DNA of 64,000 bases, from NCBI RefSeq assembly GCF_007667275.1, contig NZ_VDQT01000002.1, positions 124,001 to 188,000 on the forward strand. Reading direction: 5' to 3'. A program made the position numbers and the translations under genes. Source of the stretch: Stenotrophomonas rhizophila (lineage in GTDB: Bacteria > Pseudomonadota > Gammaproteobacteria > Xanthomonadales > Xanthomonadaceae). Under the pieces are notes generated by a model. That model did no database searches and had not been told where the DNA came from. It saw only the letters and a list, made by a program, of their open reading frames with translations. Numbering within the stretch: position 1 is the stretch's first letter; each line of letters begins with the position of its first letter. Shown here piece by piece: positions 10,252 to 19,333 of the stretch.

Positions 10252-10956
10252 ATGACTGAACGCATTCCCCTGCTGTTGCTGCCCGGCCTGCTCAACGATG
10301 CCGAGCTCTGGAGCGCGCAGAGTGCCGCGCTCTCCGACATCGCCGACTGCACGGTTGGCGACCAGACCCGGGGCGAGACGATGCAGGCCGTGGTCGAGGA
10401 CGTGCTGGCCCAGGCGCCGCAGCGTTTCGCCCTGGCCGGCTTCTCGCTGGGCGGCTTCGTGGCCCAGCAGATCCTCCGGGTCGCGCCCGAACGCGTGCTG
10501 CGGCTGGCGCTGATCGATACCTCGATCCATGCCGACTCCCCGGAACGCGCCGCCCAGCGCCAGTCGCAGCGCGCCAGCGTGCGCCTGCCCGGCGCCTTCC
10601 ATGGTTTCGGCGACAAGCTGATGCGCAGTTACATCGACGCCTCACGCCTGGACGACTACGTGCTGGTGCAGCGCGTGCGCGACATGACCGCGCGGCTGGG
10701 CGCCGAGGTGTTCCTGCGCCAGAGCGCCCTGGACCGCATCGACGGCCACGACGTACTGGCCAGCTACCGCGACCCGTTGCTGATCCTCTGCGGCGCCAAC
10801 GACCGCATCACCCCGCTGGCGATCAGCGAGGAGATGCATGCCCTGGCGCCCGGCTCAACCCTGGTGGTGCTGCCCGATTGCGGCCACCTGGCGCCAATGG
10901 AAAAGCCCGAGGAGGTAAGCGCCGCCATGCGTGAGTGGTTATCGGCCGGCGGGTAG
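10252..10956 (+). CDS. Alpha/beta hydrolase
   Basis: 234 residues. The nucleophile elbow GFSLGGFVAQQ (Ser near 67) and a C-terminal ILCGANDRITPL plus LPDCGHLAPMEKPEEV supply the Ser-Asp-His triad expected for the fold. The start PLLLLPGLLNDAELW is the oxyanion-hole region of a small esterase-type hydrolase. Substrate is unknown. Its TAG stop is the TAG of the GTAGGG repeat that begins at 10953. Confidence 0.82.
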   Translation: MTERIPLLLLPGLLNDAELWSAQSAALSDIADCTVGDQTRGETMQAVVEDVLAQAPQRFALAGFSLGGFVAQQILRVAPERVLRLALIDTSIHADSPERAAQRQSQRASVRLPGAFHGFGDKLMRSYIDASRLDDYVLVQRVRDMTARLGAEVFLRQSALDRIDGHDVLASYRDPLLILCGANDRITPLAISEEMHALAPGSTLVVLPDCGHLAPMEKPEEVSAAMREWLSAGG

Positions 10957-11097
10957 GGTCGCATTCCGATCGACCGCCGATAACGGTGCCACCTTCTGTC
11001 GTGGCATGACCTCCGTCGAAGAAGCGCTCTCCGGCAGAGGTCATGCGTTCGCCGCGCCGGTCAGCGTGGTCGGCGGTTGATCGGGATCCAACCCTAC
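10953..11097 (+). repeat. 143-bp palindromic repeat family, copy A
   Basis: Begins GTAGGGTCGCATTCCGATC and ends with the inverted counterpart ..GGGATCCAACCCTAC. Inside is a second inverted pair, GCATGACC (about 11004) and GGTCATGC (about 11037). It shares sequence with copies B (22956), C (44560) and D (49071). The first TAG is the stop codon of the upstream hydrolase. Confidence 0.8.
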
Positions 11098-11131
11098 CCA
11101 CCCAGGCGTCCGACCTTCACTGGGCGATCGA

Positions 11132-11935
11132 TCAATCCCACGCCGGCGCGATGCCGTCCGGGTTCGCCAGGCGCTGCCCACGATCCAGCGTGGCGATCTG
11201 CGCCATGTCCTCATCGCTCAACCGCAGGTCCGCCGCCAGCAGGTTGCTGGCCAGGTTCTCGCGCTTGGTCGACGACGGAATCACCGCGAAGCCCTGCTGC
11301 AGGGCCCAAGCCAGCGCAACCTGTGCCGGGGTGGCACCGTGGCGTTCGGCAATGGCCTGGATCACCGGGTCCTTGAGCACCTCACCGTAGGCCAGGCTCA
11401 TGTAGGCGGTCACGTGGATGCCCTGCTCGCGCAGGAACGCGATCAGCGCGCGGTTCTGCAGGTACGGATGCACCTCGATCTGGTTGGTGGCAATGGCATC
11501 GGCGCCCAGGATCGCGATCGCCTGGCGGGTCAGGTCGATGGTGAAGTTGGAAATGCCGATCTGCCGGGTGAGCCCTTCGGCCCTGGCCTGCGCCAGCGCG
11601 CCCAGGTATTCCTTCATCGGCACCGCATCGTTCGGCGACGGCCAATGGATCAGGGTCAGGTCCACGTGGTCGGTGCGCAGCTTGCGCAGGCTTTCGCGCA
11701 GGCTGTCGAGCAACGCATCGTGTTCGAAGCTGGCGATCCACACCTTGGTGGTGATGAACAGATCTTCGCGCGCCACGCCGGACTCGGCGATGGCCTGGCC
11801 AACCTCGGCCTCGTTGCCGTAGATCTGTGCGGTATCGATGGCGCGGTAACCCACGTCCAGTGCGTTGCGGACCGAATCGATGACGGTCTGGCCCTTCAGG
11901 CGGAACGTGCCCAGGCCGAATGCGGGAATGCTCAT
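11132..11935 (-). CDS. dkgB: Aldo/keto reductase, DkgB type (2,5-diketo-D-gluconate / methylglyoxal reductase)
   Basis: 267 residues, as E. coli DkgB. The catalytic tetrad motifs are visible: [18 protein letters not shown] (Asp, Tyr), TTKVW (Lys), LTLIHWPSP (His). GISNFT and the C-terminal [16 protein letters not shown]-binding stretch are present. It reduces small ketones and aldehydes with NADPH in the cytosol. It lies downstream of the MFS gene on the same strand (87 bases apart), and a LysR regulator is divergent from that pair, so the three may form one regulon. Confidence 0.9.
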   Translation of the reverse strand: MSIPAFGLGTFRLKGQTVIDSVRNALDVGYRAIDTAQIYGNEAEVGQAIAESGVAREDLFITTKVWIASFEHDALLDSLRESLRKLRTDHVDLTLIHWPSPNDAVPMKEYLGALAQARAEGLTRQIGISNFTIDLTRQAIAILGADAIATNQIEVHPYLQNRALIAFLREQGIHVTAYMSLAYGEVLKDPVIQAIAERHGATPAQVALAWALQQGFAVIPSSTKRENLASNLLAADLRLSDEDMAQIATLDRGQRLANPDGIAPAWD

Positions 11936-12022
11936 GGAAACTCCTTCAGTGGGGGAAAATAAAGACTACGCCTGGCACAGCCAACCTGATGTAGAGCCGA
12001 CCGTCGGTCGGCTGCTCTCACC

Positions 12023-13237
12023 TCAGTGCGCGGCGACGGCGATGCCCTCGGCGCGTTCGGCAACACCGTCGCGCCTGTCCAGCCGCCCGCTCAGTACGGT
12101 CAATCCGAGCGCGCCCAGCACCACCAGCGCGCCGATCCACGGCGTGTGCATCAGGCCCAGGTGGTCCACCACCAGCCCGCCCAGCGAGGCACCCATCGCG
12201 ATGCCCACGTTGAACGCGGCGATGTTCAGGCCCGAGGCCACGTCCGCTGCCTGCGGTGCAAAGCGCTGCGCCTGCTTGACCACATACACCTGCAGCCCCG
12301 GCACGTTGCCGAACGCCACCGCGCCCAGCGCCAGCACCGTCAGCAGCACCAGCCAGGTGTTGTAGGCGGTGAAGGTCAATGCGAACAGGACGAGCGCCAG
12401 CAGCCCGAAGATCAGCTTGAGCGCGGGAATCGGCCCACGGCGGTCGGCCAGGCGGCCGCCCCACAGGTTGCCGATCGCCACCGACACGCCGTACACCAGC
12501 AATACGCCGCTGACCGCATTGGCCGAGAAACCGGTGACGTCCTGCAGGATCGACGCCAGATAGGTGAACGACAGGAACGTGCCGCCATAGCCCAGCGCGG
12601 TGATCGCATACACCAGCAGCAGGCGCGGTTGCGCCAGCACCGCCAGCTGCTGGCCGAACGTGGCCGGCTCGCTGCGTTGCAGGTTGCGCGGCACGAACAG
12701 CAGGCTGCCCAGCAGCGCCACGACGCCCAGCGCGGCCACCGCCAGGAACGTCGCGCGCCAGCCCAGGTGCTGGCCGATGAAGGTGCCCAGCGGCACGCCG
12801 GTGACCAGTGCCACGGTCAGGCCGGTGAACATGATCGCGATCGCACTGGCGGCCTTCTCCTTGGGCACCACCGAGGTGGCGATGATCGAACCGATCGAGA
12901 AGAACACGCCATGCGCCAAGCCGGTGAGCACGCGGGCCACGATCAGCGAGCCGTAGCTGGGCGCCATCCAGGCAATCACGTTGCCCAGCGTGAACAGCAC
13001 CATCAGCGCCACCAGCAGGGTCTTGCGCGGTACCCGTCCGGTCAATGCGGTCAGCACCGGCGCGCCCACCGCCACGCCCAGCGCGTACAGGGACACCAGC
13101 AGACCGGCCGAGGGCAGGGACACGCCCAGGTCGGCGGCGATGGTCGGGATCAGCCCGACGATGACGAATTCAGTGGTGCCGATGGCGTACGCGCCCAGCG
13201 TCAACGCCAACAAGGCCAAGGGAATGCCACGGGACAT
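12023..13237 (-). CDS. MFS transporter, DHA1 (AraJ/YdhP-like) drug or sugar exporter
   Basis: 404 residues with 12 predicted membrane helices. The start MSRGIPLALLALTLGAYAIGTTEFVIVGLIPTIA in helix 1 is characteristic of the AraJ/NepI/YdhP exporters, and helix 2-3 carries the MFS motif region (LTGRVPRKTLL). Family members use the proton gradient to export sugars, nucleosides or drugs; the substrate here is not evident. It is divergent from the LysR gene with 127 bases between the starts. Confidence 0.88.
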   Translation of the reverse strand: MSRGIPLALLALTLGAYAIGTTEFVIVGLIPTIAADLGVSLPSAGLLVSLYALGVAVGAPVLTALTGRVPRKTLLVALMVLFTLGNVIAWMAPSYGSLIVARVLTGLAHGVFFSIGSIIATSVVPKEKAASAIAIMFTGLTVALVTGVPLGTFIGQHLGWRATFLAVAALGVVALLGSLLFVPRNLQRSEPATFGQQLAVLAQPRLLLVYAITALGYGGTFLSFTYLASILQDVTGFSANAVSGVLLVYGVSVAIGNLWGGRLADRRGPIPALKLIFGLLALVLFALTFTAYNTWLVLLTVLALGAVAFGNVPGLQVYVVKQAQRFAPQAADVASGLNIAAFNVGIAMGASLGGLVVDHLGLMHTPWIGALVVLGALGLTVLSGRLDRRDGVAERAEGIAVAAH

Positions 13238-13317
13238 GAGGGTTACCGGTGGAGGGAAGAAGCTGCGCAGTCTGCGCCCGGCACTCTTGCCGAAAAACCG
13301 GTCTTCACGCCAATGAC

Positions 13318-13336
13318 TATTGCCTGGTGATCAATA
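13318..13336 (+). promoter_or_regulatory. Candidate LysR-type operator (T-N11-A)
   Basis: TATTG, nine bases, CAATA in the divergent MFS/LysR intergenic region, 28 bases before the LysR start. It fits the T-N11-A core with dyad symmetry expected for LysR-family sites. Confidence 0.45.
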
Positions 13337-13364
13337 ATGCTCACCCCATCCGCAAACGCCCGCC

Positions 13365-14267
13365 ATGAAGACCACCCTGGATGAGATGCAGGCATTCATC
13401 GCCGTGATCGACAGCGGCTCGATCACCGCTGCGGCCGAGCAGCTGGGCCAGACCACCTCCGGGGTCAGTCGCGCGCTGGGCCGACTGGAAGACAAGCTCG
13501 GCACCACGCTGCTGACCCGCACCACCCGCCGCCTGCAGCTCACCGAAGAGGGCGATGCTTTCTTGGCCCAGGCCCGCGCCATCGTGGCGTCGGTGGAGGC
13601 GGCCGAAGAGCAGATCGCCGCGCGCCGCGAGCGGCCAGCCGGGCGCCTGCGCGTGGACGCGGCCACCCCCTTCGTGCTGCACGTGATCGCCCCGCAGGTG
13701 GCCAGCTACCGTGCGCGGTATCCGGAGGTGGATCTGGAGATCAACAGCAGCGAGCGCTACATCGACCTGCTCGAGCGCCGCACTGACGTGGCCATCCGCA
13801 TCGGCCCACTCGCAGATTCGACCCTGCACGCGCGTCCGCTGGGCCACAGCCGCCTGCGCGTACTGGCCAGCCCGGCCTACCTGCAGCAGCACGGCACCCC
13901 GGCCAGCGTGGCCGACCTGCGCCAGCACAGCCTGCTGGGCTTCAACGAACCGGACTCGCTGAACCACTGGCCACTCCCTGGCGACACCGATGCGCTGCTG
14001 CACATCCAGCCGGCGGTGCGCGTGTCCAGCGGCGAAACCCTGCGCCGGCTGGCCCTGGAAGGGGCGGGGGTGGTCTGCCTGTCCGACTTCATGACCCACC
14101 GCGACCGCGACGCGGGCACGCTGGTGCAGCTGCTGCCGGAACGGACCGTCGAGGTCCGGCAGCCGATCCACGCCGTCTACTACCGGAACACTGCGGTCTC
14201 GGCACGGATCACCAGCTTCCTCGATCACCTGGCCCAGGCCATGACCGGCCAGGCGTTCCTGCGGTAA
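13365..14267 (+). CDS. LysR family transcriptional regulator
   Basis: 300 residues. The N-terminal winged helix-turn-helix (DEMQAFIAVIDSGSITAAAEQLGQTTSGVSRALGRLE, about 4-60) is clear. The effector-binding domain follows (about 88-295, starting PAGRLRVDAATPFVLHVIAP). By position it should control the divergent MFS exporter and probably dkgB, and often its own expression. The effector is unknown. Confidence 0.92.
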   Translation: MKTTLDEMQAFIAVIDSGSITAAAEQLGQTTSGVSRALGRLEDKLGTTLLTRTTRRLQLTEEGDAFLAQARAIVASVEAAEEQIAARRERPAGRLRVDAATPFVLHVIAPQVASYRARYPEVDLEINSSERYIDLLERRTDVAIRIGPLADSTLHARPLGHSRLRVLASPAYLQQHGTPASVADLRQHSLLGFNEPDSLNHWPLPGDTDALLHIQPAVRVSSGETLRRLALEGAGVVCLSDFMTHRDRDAGTLVQLLPERTVEVRQPIHAVYYRNTAVSARITSFLDHLAQAMTGQAFLR

Positions 14268-14302
14268 TCCCGGCCGTCCATCACCGGCCCGGCCTCCCTA
14301 CG

Positions 14303-14374
14303 GTAGCGCCGGCCGTTGGCCGGCCCATGCAAGCGTCTCACCGTTCAGGAGAGCCGGCCAACGGCCGGCGCTAC
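14303..14374. repeat. Head-to-head pair of GTAG repeats
   Basis: Unit 1 (14303-14324, plus) reads GTAGCGCCGGCCGTTGGCC. Unit 2 (14353-14374) is its reverse complement. Each unit is itself a hairpin, and the pair can form a longer one. It sits at the end of the LysR gene and just before the Rrf2 promoter. Confidence 0.85.
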
Positions 14375-14391
14375 CGGATTGTCGCCAGATA

Positions 14392-14410
14392 TGTAACTAT
14401 TGGTGTTACA
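14392..14410 (+). promoter_or_regulatory. Palindrome overlapping the Rrf2 start codon (probable auto-operator)
   Basis: TGTAAC, seven bases, GTTACA. The last A of the right arm is the A of the ATG at 14410. Rrf2 regulators bind dyads of this size, and this one would block the gene's own promoter or start. No clear Shine-Dalgarno precedes the ATG. Confidence 0.6.
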
Positions 14411-14862
14411 TGAAATCCAGCAACCAATTCTCCGACGCGCTCCACATCATGGCCCACCTGGTCGGGCAGGCCGGGCCGCGCACTTCCGAACAGCTCGCCA
14501 CCTGCCTGCCGACCCACCCGGTGGTGATCCGCCGGCTGCTCGCGGCGCTGCACAAAGGGGGCCTGGTCCACACCGTGCGCGGACACGGCGGTGGCAGCCA
14601 GCTGGCGCGCGACCCGGCCACCATCAGCCTGCACGACGTCTACCTCGCCATCGGTTCGCCGGCACTGCTGCATACCGGCGCGCGCGAGAGCGGGCGCGGC
14701 TGCCCCGTGCAGCAGGTGGTCAACGCCGCCCTCGACGAGAGCTACCAGCAGGCCCAGACCCTGCTCGAGCAGCGCCTGCGCGCCACCACCCTGGCCACGC
14801 TCGGCGATGCCTTCGCCCAGCATCTGGCCCTGCATGCAACAGGAGTTGCCCATGACCTTTGA
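14410..14862 (+). CDS. Rrf2 family transcriptional regulator
   Basis: 150 residues. The start MKSSNQFSDALHIMAHLVGQ and the winged helix (TSEQLATCLPTHPVVIRRLLAALHKGGLVHTVRGHGGG) are typical of YwnA-like Rrf2 proteins. It has few cysteines (near 36 and 98), so it does not show the three-Cys cluster of IscR/NsrR; a redox-thiol or other signal is possible. Its 3' end overlaps the flavoprotein gene by 11 bases, a pairing often seen with thioredoxin-reductase-like targets. Confidence 0.9.
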   Translation: MKSSNQFSDALHIMAHLVGQAGPRTSEQLATCLPTHPVVIRRLLAALHKGGLVHTVRGHGGGSQLARDPATISLHDVYLAIGSPALLHTGARESGRGCPVQQVVNAALDESYQQAQTLLEQRLRATTLATLGDAFAQHLALHATGVAHDL

Positions 14863-15763
14863 CGTCGTAATCGTCGGCGGCAGTTTCGCCGGCCTGTCCG
14901 CTGCAATGATGCTGGCGCGTGCGCGCCGCAGCGTGCTGGTGATCGACAGCGGCCTGCCGCGCAACCGTTTTGCCGCGCATTCCCACGGCGTGCTGGGGGT
15001 GGACGGCATCGCCGGCGGCGACCTGCTGCGCCAGGCCAAGGCGCAGCTGCTGGATTACCCCAGCGTGCGCTGGGCCAGCGACACCGCCATGGAGGCGCGG
15101 GCAACGGTCGACGGCTTCGCCGTGACCACCGCCGGCGGCGAGACCTGGGCGGCGCGCAAGCTGCTATTGGCCACCGGGATACGCGACGCACTGCCGGACC
15201 TGCCCGGGCTCGCCGAGCGGTGGGGCCACAGCGTGCTGCACTGCCCGTACTGCCACGGCTACGAGATCGGTGGCGGCGCGATCGGCCTGCTGGGTGGCCA
15301 CGCGATGTCCGCGTTCATGGCCGGCCTGCTTGCCGATTGGGGCCAGGTCACGCTGTTCGCGCACGGGATGACCCTGGAGCCGGATGAGATCGCCACCCTG
15401 CAGCGACGCGGCGTGCAGATCGAAACCGAACAGGTGGTGGCGCTGGACGGTGACGCGCCGCAGTTGAGCGGTGCACGGCTCGCCGACGGTCGCCACATCG
15501 ACCTGCGCGCGCTGTTCGTCACCACGCGCCAGCAGATGGGCTCGCCGCTGGTCGAGCAGTTGGGATGTGTCCTGGATGAAAGCCCGGTGGGCGTACTGGT
15601 GCGCGTGGACGCGCAGAAGCAGACCACGGTGCCCGGCGTATACGCCGCGGGCGACGCCACCGTCATGGGCAACATCACCCTGGCCAGCGCCGAAGGCGTG
15701 CGCGCCGGCGTCAGCATCCACCACGCACTCGTAGCCGAAGACGCCGCACCCAAAGCGGCGTAG
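14852..15763 (+). CDS. Thioredoxin reductase-like NAD(P)/FAD-dependent oxidoreductase
   Basis: 303 residues. FAD-binding motif VVIVGGSFAGLSAAMMLARA at the N terminus, a redox pair CPYCHG at Cys131/Cys134, a second nucleotide-binding region (GGGAIGLLGGHAMSAF), and the C-terminal GVYAAGDAT FAD motif. This is the TrxB-like fold, with CPYC replacing the CATC of true thioredoxin reductase. The ATG at 14852 has AGGAG eight bases upstream. It is co-transcribed with the Rrf2 gene, so it is the likely regulated target. The stop TAG belongs to a GTAG repeat. Confidence 0.88.
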   Translation: MTFDVVIVGGSFAGLSAAMMLARARRSVLVIDSGLPRNRFAAHSHGVLGVDGIAGGDLLRQAKAQLLDYPSVRWASDTAMEARATVDGFAVTTAGGETWAARKLLLATGIRDALPDLPGLAERWGHSVLHCPYCHGYEIGGGAIGLLGGHAMSAFMAGLLADWGQVTLFAHGMTLEPDEIATLQRRGVQIETEQVVALDGDAPQLSGARLADGRHIDLRALFVTTRQQMGSPLVEQLGCVLDESPVGVLVRVDAQKQTTVPGVYAAGDATVMGNITLASAEGVRAGVSIHHALVAEDAAPKAA

Positions 15764-15864
15764 AGCCGGGCTCTGCCCGGCTGGCCGGCCCGGCACCCCG
15801 TAGAGCCGGGCTCTGCCCGGCTGCTGCGCCCGGCACCGCGCAGCCACGCAGGGCGTGGCTCTAC
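15760..15864. repeat. Cluster of three GTAG repeats
   Basis: Units at 15760-15782 and 15800-15822 (plus, GTAGAGCCGGGCTCTGCCC) and at 15842-15864 (minus, GTAGAGCCACGCCCTGCGT). The first supplies the flavoprotein stop codon. The cluster lies between convergent genes and may act as a transcript end. Confidence 0.88.
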
Positions 15865-15874
15865 GCAGGCGGTT

Positions 15875-16828
15875 TCATTCGGCGCTGGCGGCGTTGAGCT
15901 GTTCGATGTCGTCCGCCGACAGCGCTACCTGCGCTGCCGCCAACACATCGTGCAGCTGCTCCACGCCGGTCGCGCTGACGATCGGGGCGGTAATCCCCGG
16001 TCGCGCGATCAACCACGCAATGGCCACCTGTGCCGCGGTTGCGTTGTGGCTGCCCGCCACATCATCCAGCGCCTCCAGAATGCGCATGCCGCGCGGGTTG
16101 ACGTACTTCGCCACCACGCTGCTGCCACGCGCGCTGCTCTTGTCGGCATCCCCGGCGCTGCGGTACTTGCCGCTGAGGAAGCCGCTGGCCAGCGAGTAGT
16201 AGCTGATCACGCCCAGGTCATGCTCGCGCGCGACCGCTTCCAGCCCGCTCTCGTAACCGGCGCGGTCGTACAGGTTGTACTCCGGCTGCAGCGTCTCATA
16301 GCGCGGCAGCTTGTAATCGGCGGACACCTTGAGCGCGTCGCGCAGGCGTTCGGCGCTGTAATTGGACGCGCCGATCGCACGCACCTTGCCCTGTTCGATC
16401 AAGCGGCCGAACGCGGCCAGCGTGGTTTCCAGCGGCGTGGACTCATCATCCTCGTGCGCCTGGTACAGGTCGATCACATCGGTCTGCAGGCGCCGCAGCG
16501 AGTCCTCCACCGCCGCATTGATGTTGTCCGCGGACAGCCCGGGATGTTCGGCCCACTTTGCCACCTTGGTCGCCAACACTACTTTGTCGCGCTTGCCGCT
16601 GCGCTGGAACCAGCGGCCCAGGATCGTCTCCGATTCACCGCCCTGGTTGCCGGGCACCCAGGCCGAGTAGACATCGGCGGTATCGACCAGGCTGAAGCCC
16701 GCATCGACGAAGGCATCCAGCAACGCGAACGAGGTCTTCTCGTCCGCGCCCCAGCCGAAGACGTTGCCGCCGAACGCGATGGGAAGCACCTTCAGGCCGG
16801 AACGGCCGAGTTCACGGGGTGCGGTCAT
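15875..16828 (-). CDS. Aldo/keto reductase (YajO/Tas-like)
   Basis: 317 residues from the ATG at 16828, which has GGAGG seven bases upstream. The frame is open for 24 more codons, but without a ribosome-binding site. Motifs: FSLVDTADVYSAW (Asp and Tyr), VLATKVAKW (Lys), IDLYQAHEDD (a Gln-Ala-His triplet carrying the catalytic His), GASNYSAERL, and a C-terminal APIVSATGVEQL cofactor region. It should reduce aldehydes or ketones with NADPH; the substrate is unknown. It is divergent from the exported methyltransferase. Confidence 0.88.
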   Translation of the reverse strand: MTAPRELGRSGLKVLPIAFGGNVFGWGADEKTSFALLDAFVDAGFSLVDTADVYSAWVPGNQGGESETILGRWFQRSGKRDKVVLATKVAKWAEHPGLSADNINAAVEDSLRRLQTDVIDLYQAHEDDESTPLETTLAAFGRLIEQGKVRAIGASNYSAERLRDALKVSADYKLPRYETLQPEYNLYDRAGYESGLEAVAREHDLGVISYYSLASGFLSGKYRSAGDADKSSARGSSVVAKYVNPRGMRILEALDDVAGSHNATAAQVAIAWLIARPGITAPIVSATGVEQLHDVLAAAQVALSADDIEQLNAASAE

Positions 16829-17001
16829 GGGCAATCCTCCAATCGAAAGCAATGTCACAGCATAAGTGCGTGTCGATGACACCGTTGCGGCGCGAGCCAC
16901 AAAACAGCGTTCTGCTTCGCTGCATTGCAGTAACGTTTTGTGAACACCTTTGACATCGCGGCTGCTAGTCTCGCCGCATCCCGCCCACCGTAGGTGATCC
17001 G

Positions 17002-17853
17002 ATGAAAGCCCGTTCGCTCAGCTGTGCCTGCCTGTTCACCGTTTCCACGCTGCTGCTTGCCGCGCCCGCCATGGCGATCAAGCCGGCCGGCCCCAATGCC
17101 CAGCCGGCCATCACCGCCGCGGTGCAGGCGGCCGTCGACGGCAAGGGCCGTACCCCGGAAAACGTGAAGCGCGATGCCTACCGCCACCCGGCGCAGACCC
17201 TGTCGTTCTTCGGCGTGGAACCGGGCAAGACCGTGGTGGAAATCACCCCGGGTGGTGGCTGGTACGCCGAAATCCTCGCCCCGCTGCTGCGTGACAAGGG
17301 CACCTATGTCGCCGCCGTGGTCGACCCGAAGGCCGTAGCCGAAGGCAGGGGCCGCGATTACCAGCAGCGCAGCCGCGACGGGCTGGAGAAGAAGTTCGCC
17401 GACAATCCGGCCCTGTACGACAAGGCGAAGGTCGTGGGCTATGACCCGAAGGCACCGGTCTTCGGCCCGGCCGGGTCGGCCGACGTCGTGCTGACCTTCC
17501 GCAACGTGCACAACTGGCGCAGCGCCAACCAGGCCGAAGGCATGTTCAAGGGCTTCTACAACGTGCTCAAGCCCGGTGGCGTGCTCGGCGTGGTCGAACA
17601 CCGCGCCAAGGGCGACGTCGCGGCGGATGACAAGAGTGGCTACGTGGGCCAGGCCCAGGTGATCGCGATGGCCGAAGCCGCCGGTTTCAAGCTGGCCGGC
17701 AGCAGCGAGATCAATGCCAACCCGCGCGATACCAAGGACTACCCGAACGGCGTGTGGACCCTGCCGCCGACCAACCAGCACGAACCCGGCGATGCCGGGA
17801 AGTACAAGGCCATCGGCGAAAGCGACCGCATGACCCTGCGCTTCGTGAAGTAA
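17002..17853 (+). CDS. Exported class I methyltransferase-like protein (COG4798 type)
   Basis: 283 residues. A Sec signal peptide (residues 1-25, cleavage after APAMA) is followed by a Rossmann methyltransferase domain with motif [19 protein letters not shown] and [13 protein letters not shown]. Export is odd for an enzyme that needs cytosolic S-adenosylmethionine, but this family is widespread with signal peptides and its role is not known. No ribosome-binding site better than the GTAGGTGATCCG before the ATG is visible. Confidence 0.85.
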   Translation: MKARSLSCACLFTVSTLLLAAPAMAIKPAGPNAQPAITAAVQAAVDGKGRTPENVKRDAYRHPAQTLSFFGVEPGKTVVEITPGGGWYAEILAPLLRDKGTYVAAVVDPKAVAEGRGRDYQQRSRDGLEKKFADNPALYDKAKVVGYDPKAPVFGPAGSADVVLTFRNVHNWRSANQAEGMFKGFYNVLKPGGVLGVVEHRAKGDVAADDKSGYVGQAQVIAMAEAAGFKLAGSSEINANPRDTKDYPNGVWTLPPTNQHEPGDAGKYKAIGESDRMTLRFVK

Positions 17854-18211
17854 TGCGGGGCGCTGTCCGGCAACGGTGAGGCCGGCGCACGACCAACGGT
17901 CGTGCGCTACCGGTCGGAACCGGCGCAGCCCACCGGATCTGGATTGTTGGAGCCAACCGGGTCGGGACCATTGCATCCAACCCGGTCGGGACCGTTGCAT
18001 CCAACCCGATCGGGACCGTTGCATCCAACCGGGCCGGGACCGTTGCATCCAACCGGGTCGGGACCGTTGCATCCAACCGGGTCGGGACCGTTGCATCCAA
18101 CCCGGTCGCGACCGGCGGGACCCGCCCGGTAGGTACCGACCGTTGGTCGGTACGAAGGCAACCGAAGCCACGGAATGGGACAATGCCACCTCGCCACCCA
18201 CGTCCCGCACC
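17854..18211. repeat. Repeat-filled intergenic region with a 24-bp tandem array
   Basis: A GTAG repeat on the minus strand (17888-17910) and one on the plus strand (18129-18153) flank a tandem array at about 17944-18111. The array has about seven copies of a 24-base unit (core GGGACCGTTGCATCCAACC) that differ mainly in a CCCGGTC/CCGGGTC/CCCGATC block. Because 24 is a multiple of three, long frames with an 8-residue repeat run through both strands, but they have no other protein character. No gene is supported. Confidence 0.85.
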
Positions 18212-18751
18212 ATGCTCATCGCCCTCAACAAGCCCTTCAACGTGCTGTGCCAGTTCACCGACAGCAGCCAGCCGCCACGCGCGACGCTGGCCGGGTTCGG
18301 CCTGCCGCCTGGCGTATATGCGGCCGGGCGGCTGGACTACGACAGCGAAGGCCTGCTGCTGCTGACCGATGACGGCCCCCTGGCCCACCGTCTCACCGAT
18401 CCGCGCCACAAGGAAGACAAGACCTATTGGGTGCAGGTCGAGGGCACGCCCAGCGACGACCAGTTGCAGGCACTGCGCAGCGGCGTGCAGTTGAACGACG
18501 GGCCGACGTTGCCAGCAGGCGTGCAGCACCTGGATCCACCCGAGCTCTGGCCACGCACCCCACCGGTACGCTTCCGCAAGACCGTGCCCGACGCTTGGCT
18601 GGCGATCACCCTGCGCGAAGGCCGCAACCGCCAGGTGCGGCGCATGACCGCAGCGGTGGGCCTGCCCACGCTGCGCCTGGTCCGGGTCGCGATGGGCCCA
18701 CATCGCCTCGACGGCCTGCAGCCCGGCGAATGGCGCCGGATCGACGCCTGA
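18212..18751 (+). CDS. rluE: 23S rRNA pseudouridine synthase, RluE type
   Basis: 179 residues. A short RsuA/RluB/E/F-type synthase without the S4 domain: [15 protein letters not shown], catalytic Asp42 in [14 protein letters not shown], later KTYWVQVEG and [25 protein letters not shown]. RluE of E. coli makes pseudouridine 2457 in 23S rRNA. The start is set by the family N terminus. It is followed immediately by a strong terminator. Confidence 0.9.
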   Translation: MLIALNKPFNVLCQFTDSSQPPRATLAGFGLPPGVYAAGRLDYDSEGLLLLTDDGPLAHRLTDPRHKEDKTYWVQVEGTPSDDQLQALRSGVQLNDGPTLPAGVQHLDPPELWPRTPPVRFRKTVPDAWLAITLREGRNRQVRRMTAAVGLPTLRLVRVAMGPHRLDGLQPGEWRRIDA

Positions 18752-18786
18752 AAAAAAAACCGCCGGACAATGCCGGCGGTTTTTTA
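18752..18786. terminator. Bidirectional Rho-independent terminator
   Basis: A-tract, stem CCGCCGG / CCGGCGG with a short loop, then six or more T. It serves rluE (plus) and the small membrane protein gene (minus), which converge here. Confidence 0.9.
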
Positions 18787-18806
18787 CCTGCAACACGCCA
18801 GAAAAA

Positions 18807-19196
18807 TCAGGCGTCGCTGCCGATGTCGCTATGTTCGTCAACCACGGTGCTGGTGCGGCGGTTGCGCGCGCTGATGCGCTCGGCCTGCCCATTCACCACG
18901 CTGCCGTTGGCCAGCTTCTTCTTCTGCTGCTTGCGATACAGCGCGTAGCCCAGCAGGCCCACGCCGACCGCCGCCACTGCGATGGTTGCTGCCGGGTTGC
19001 GGCGCACGGCCTTGGCCGCCACCTTGCTGCCGGTCTTCACCGCGCCGAGCGCCGCACCGGTCTTGAGCCAGTCGGTCGCCTGCGGGCCGAAGTGGCGCAG
19101 GTTGGTGCCGGCATGCTTCAGGCCATCGCCAGCGCTGCTGGCCAGATCCAGTGCACGCTCCAGGGCGCGGTCGGTAATAACGGTCAGTCTGCTCAT
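18807..19196 (-). CDS. Small single-pass membrane protein, unknown
   Basis: 129 residues. One membrane segment near 70-90 (TIAVAAVGVGLLGYALY) followed by a basic RKQQKKK stretch, so the C terminus is probably cytosolic. The N-terminal half is alpha-helical and lacks a signal peptide. I do not recognise the family. It converges on rluE, and the gap upstream holds GTAG repeats. Confidence 0.7.
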   Translation of the reverse strand: MSRLTVITDRALERALDLASSAGDGLKHAGTNLRHFGPQATDWLKTGAALGAVKTGSKVAAKAVRRNPAATIAVAAVGVGLLGYALYRKQQKKKLANGSVVNGQAERISARNRRTSTVVDEHSDIGSDA

Positions 19197-19333
19197 GGGG
19201 GGTCCTTTTGCCTCGGTTCGAAATCCAGTGTCACCCGGGGGCCGTGTAGGGCGTGTTATCCAGCGCCCACGGTCCGGTCACGACGATAACCAATGTGCAG
19301 GATCGATTCAGCCAGCCACCAGCAACGCCCCGG

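Noticed and set aside
17944..18111. The 24-bp array as a CRISPR
   Set aside because: Units are directly adjacent with no spacers, and no cas genes are in the window.
16855..18258. A long minus-strand frame with an 8-residue repeat (RSRPGWMQ)
   Set aside because: The repeat comes from the 24-bp tandem array; the frame also runs antisense to the exported methyltransferase and has no ribosome-binding site or domain.
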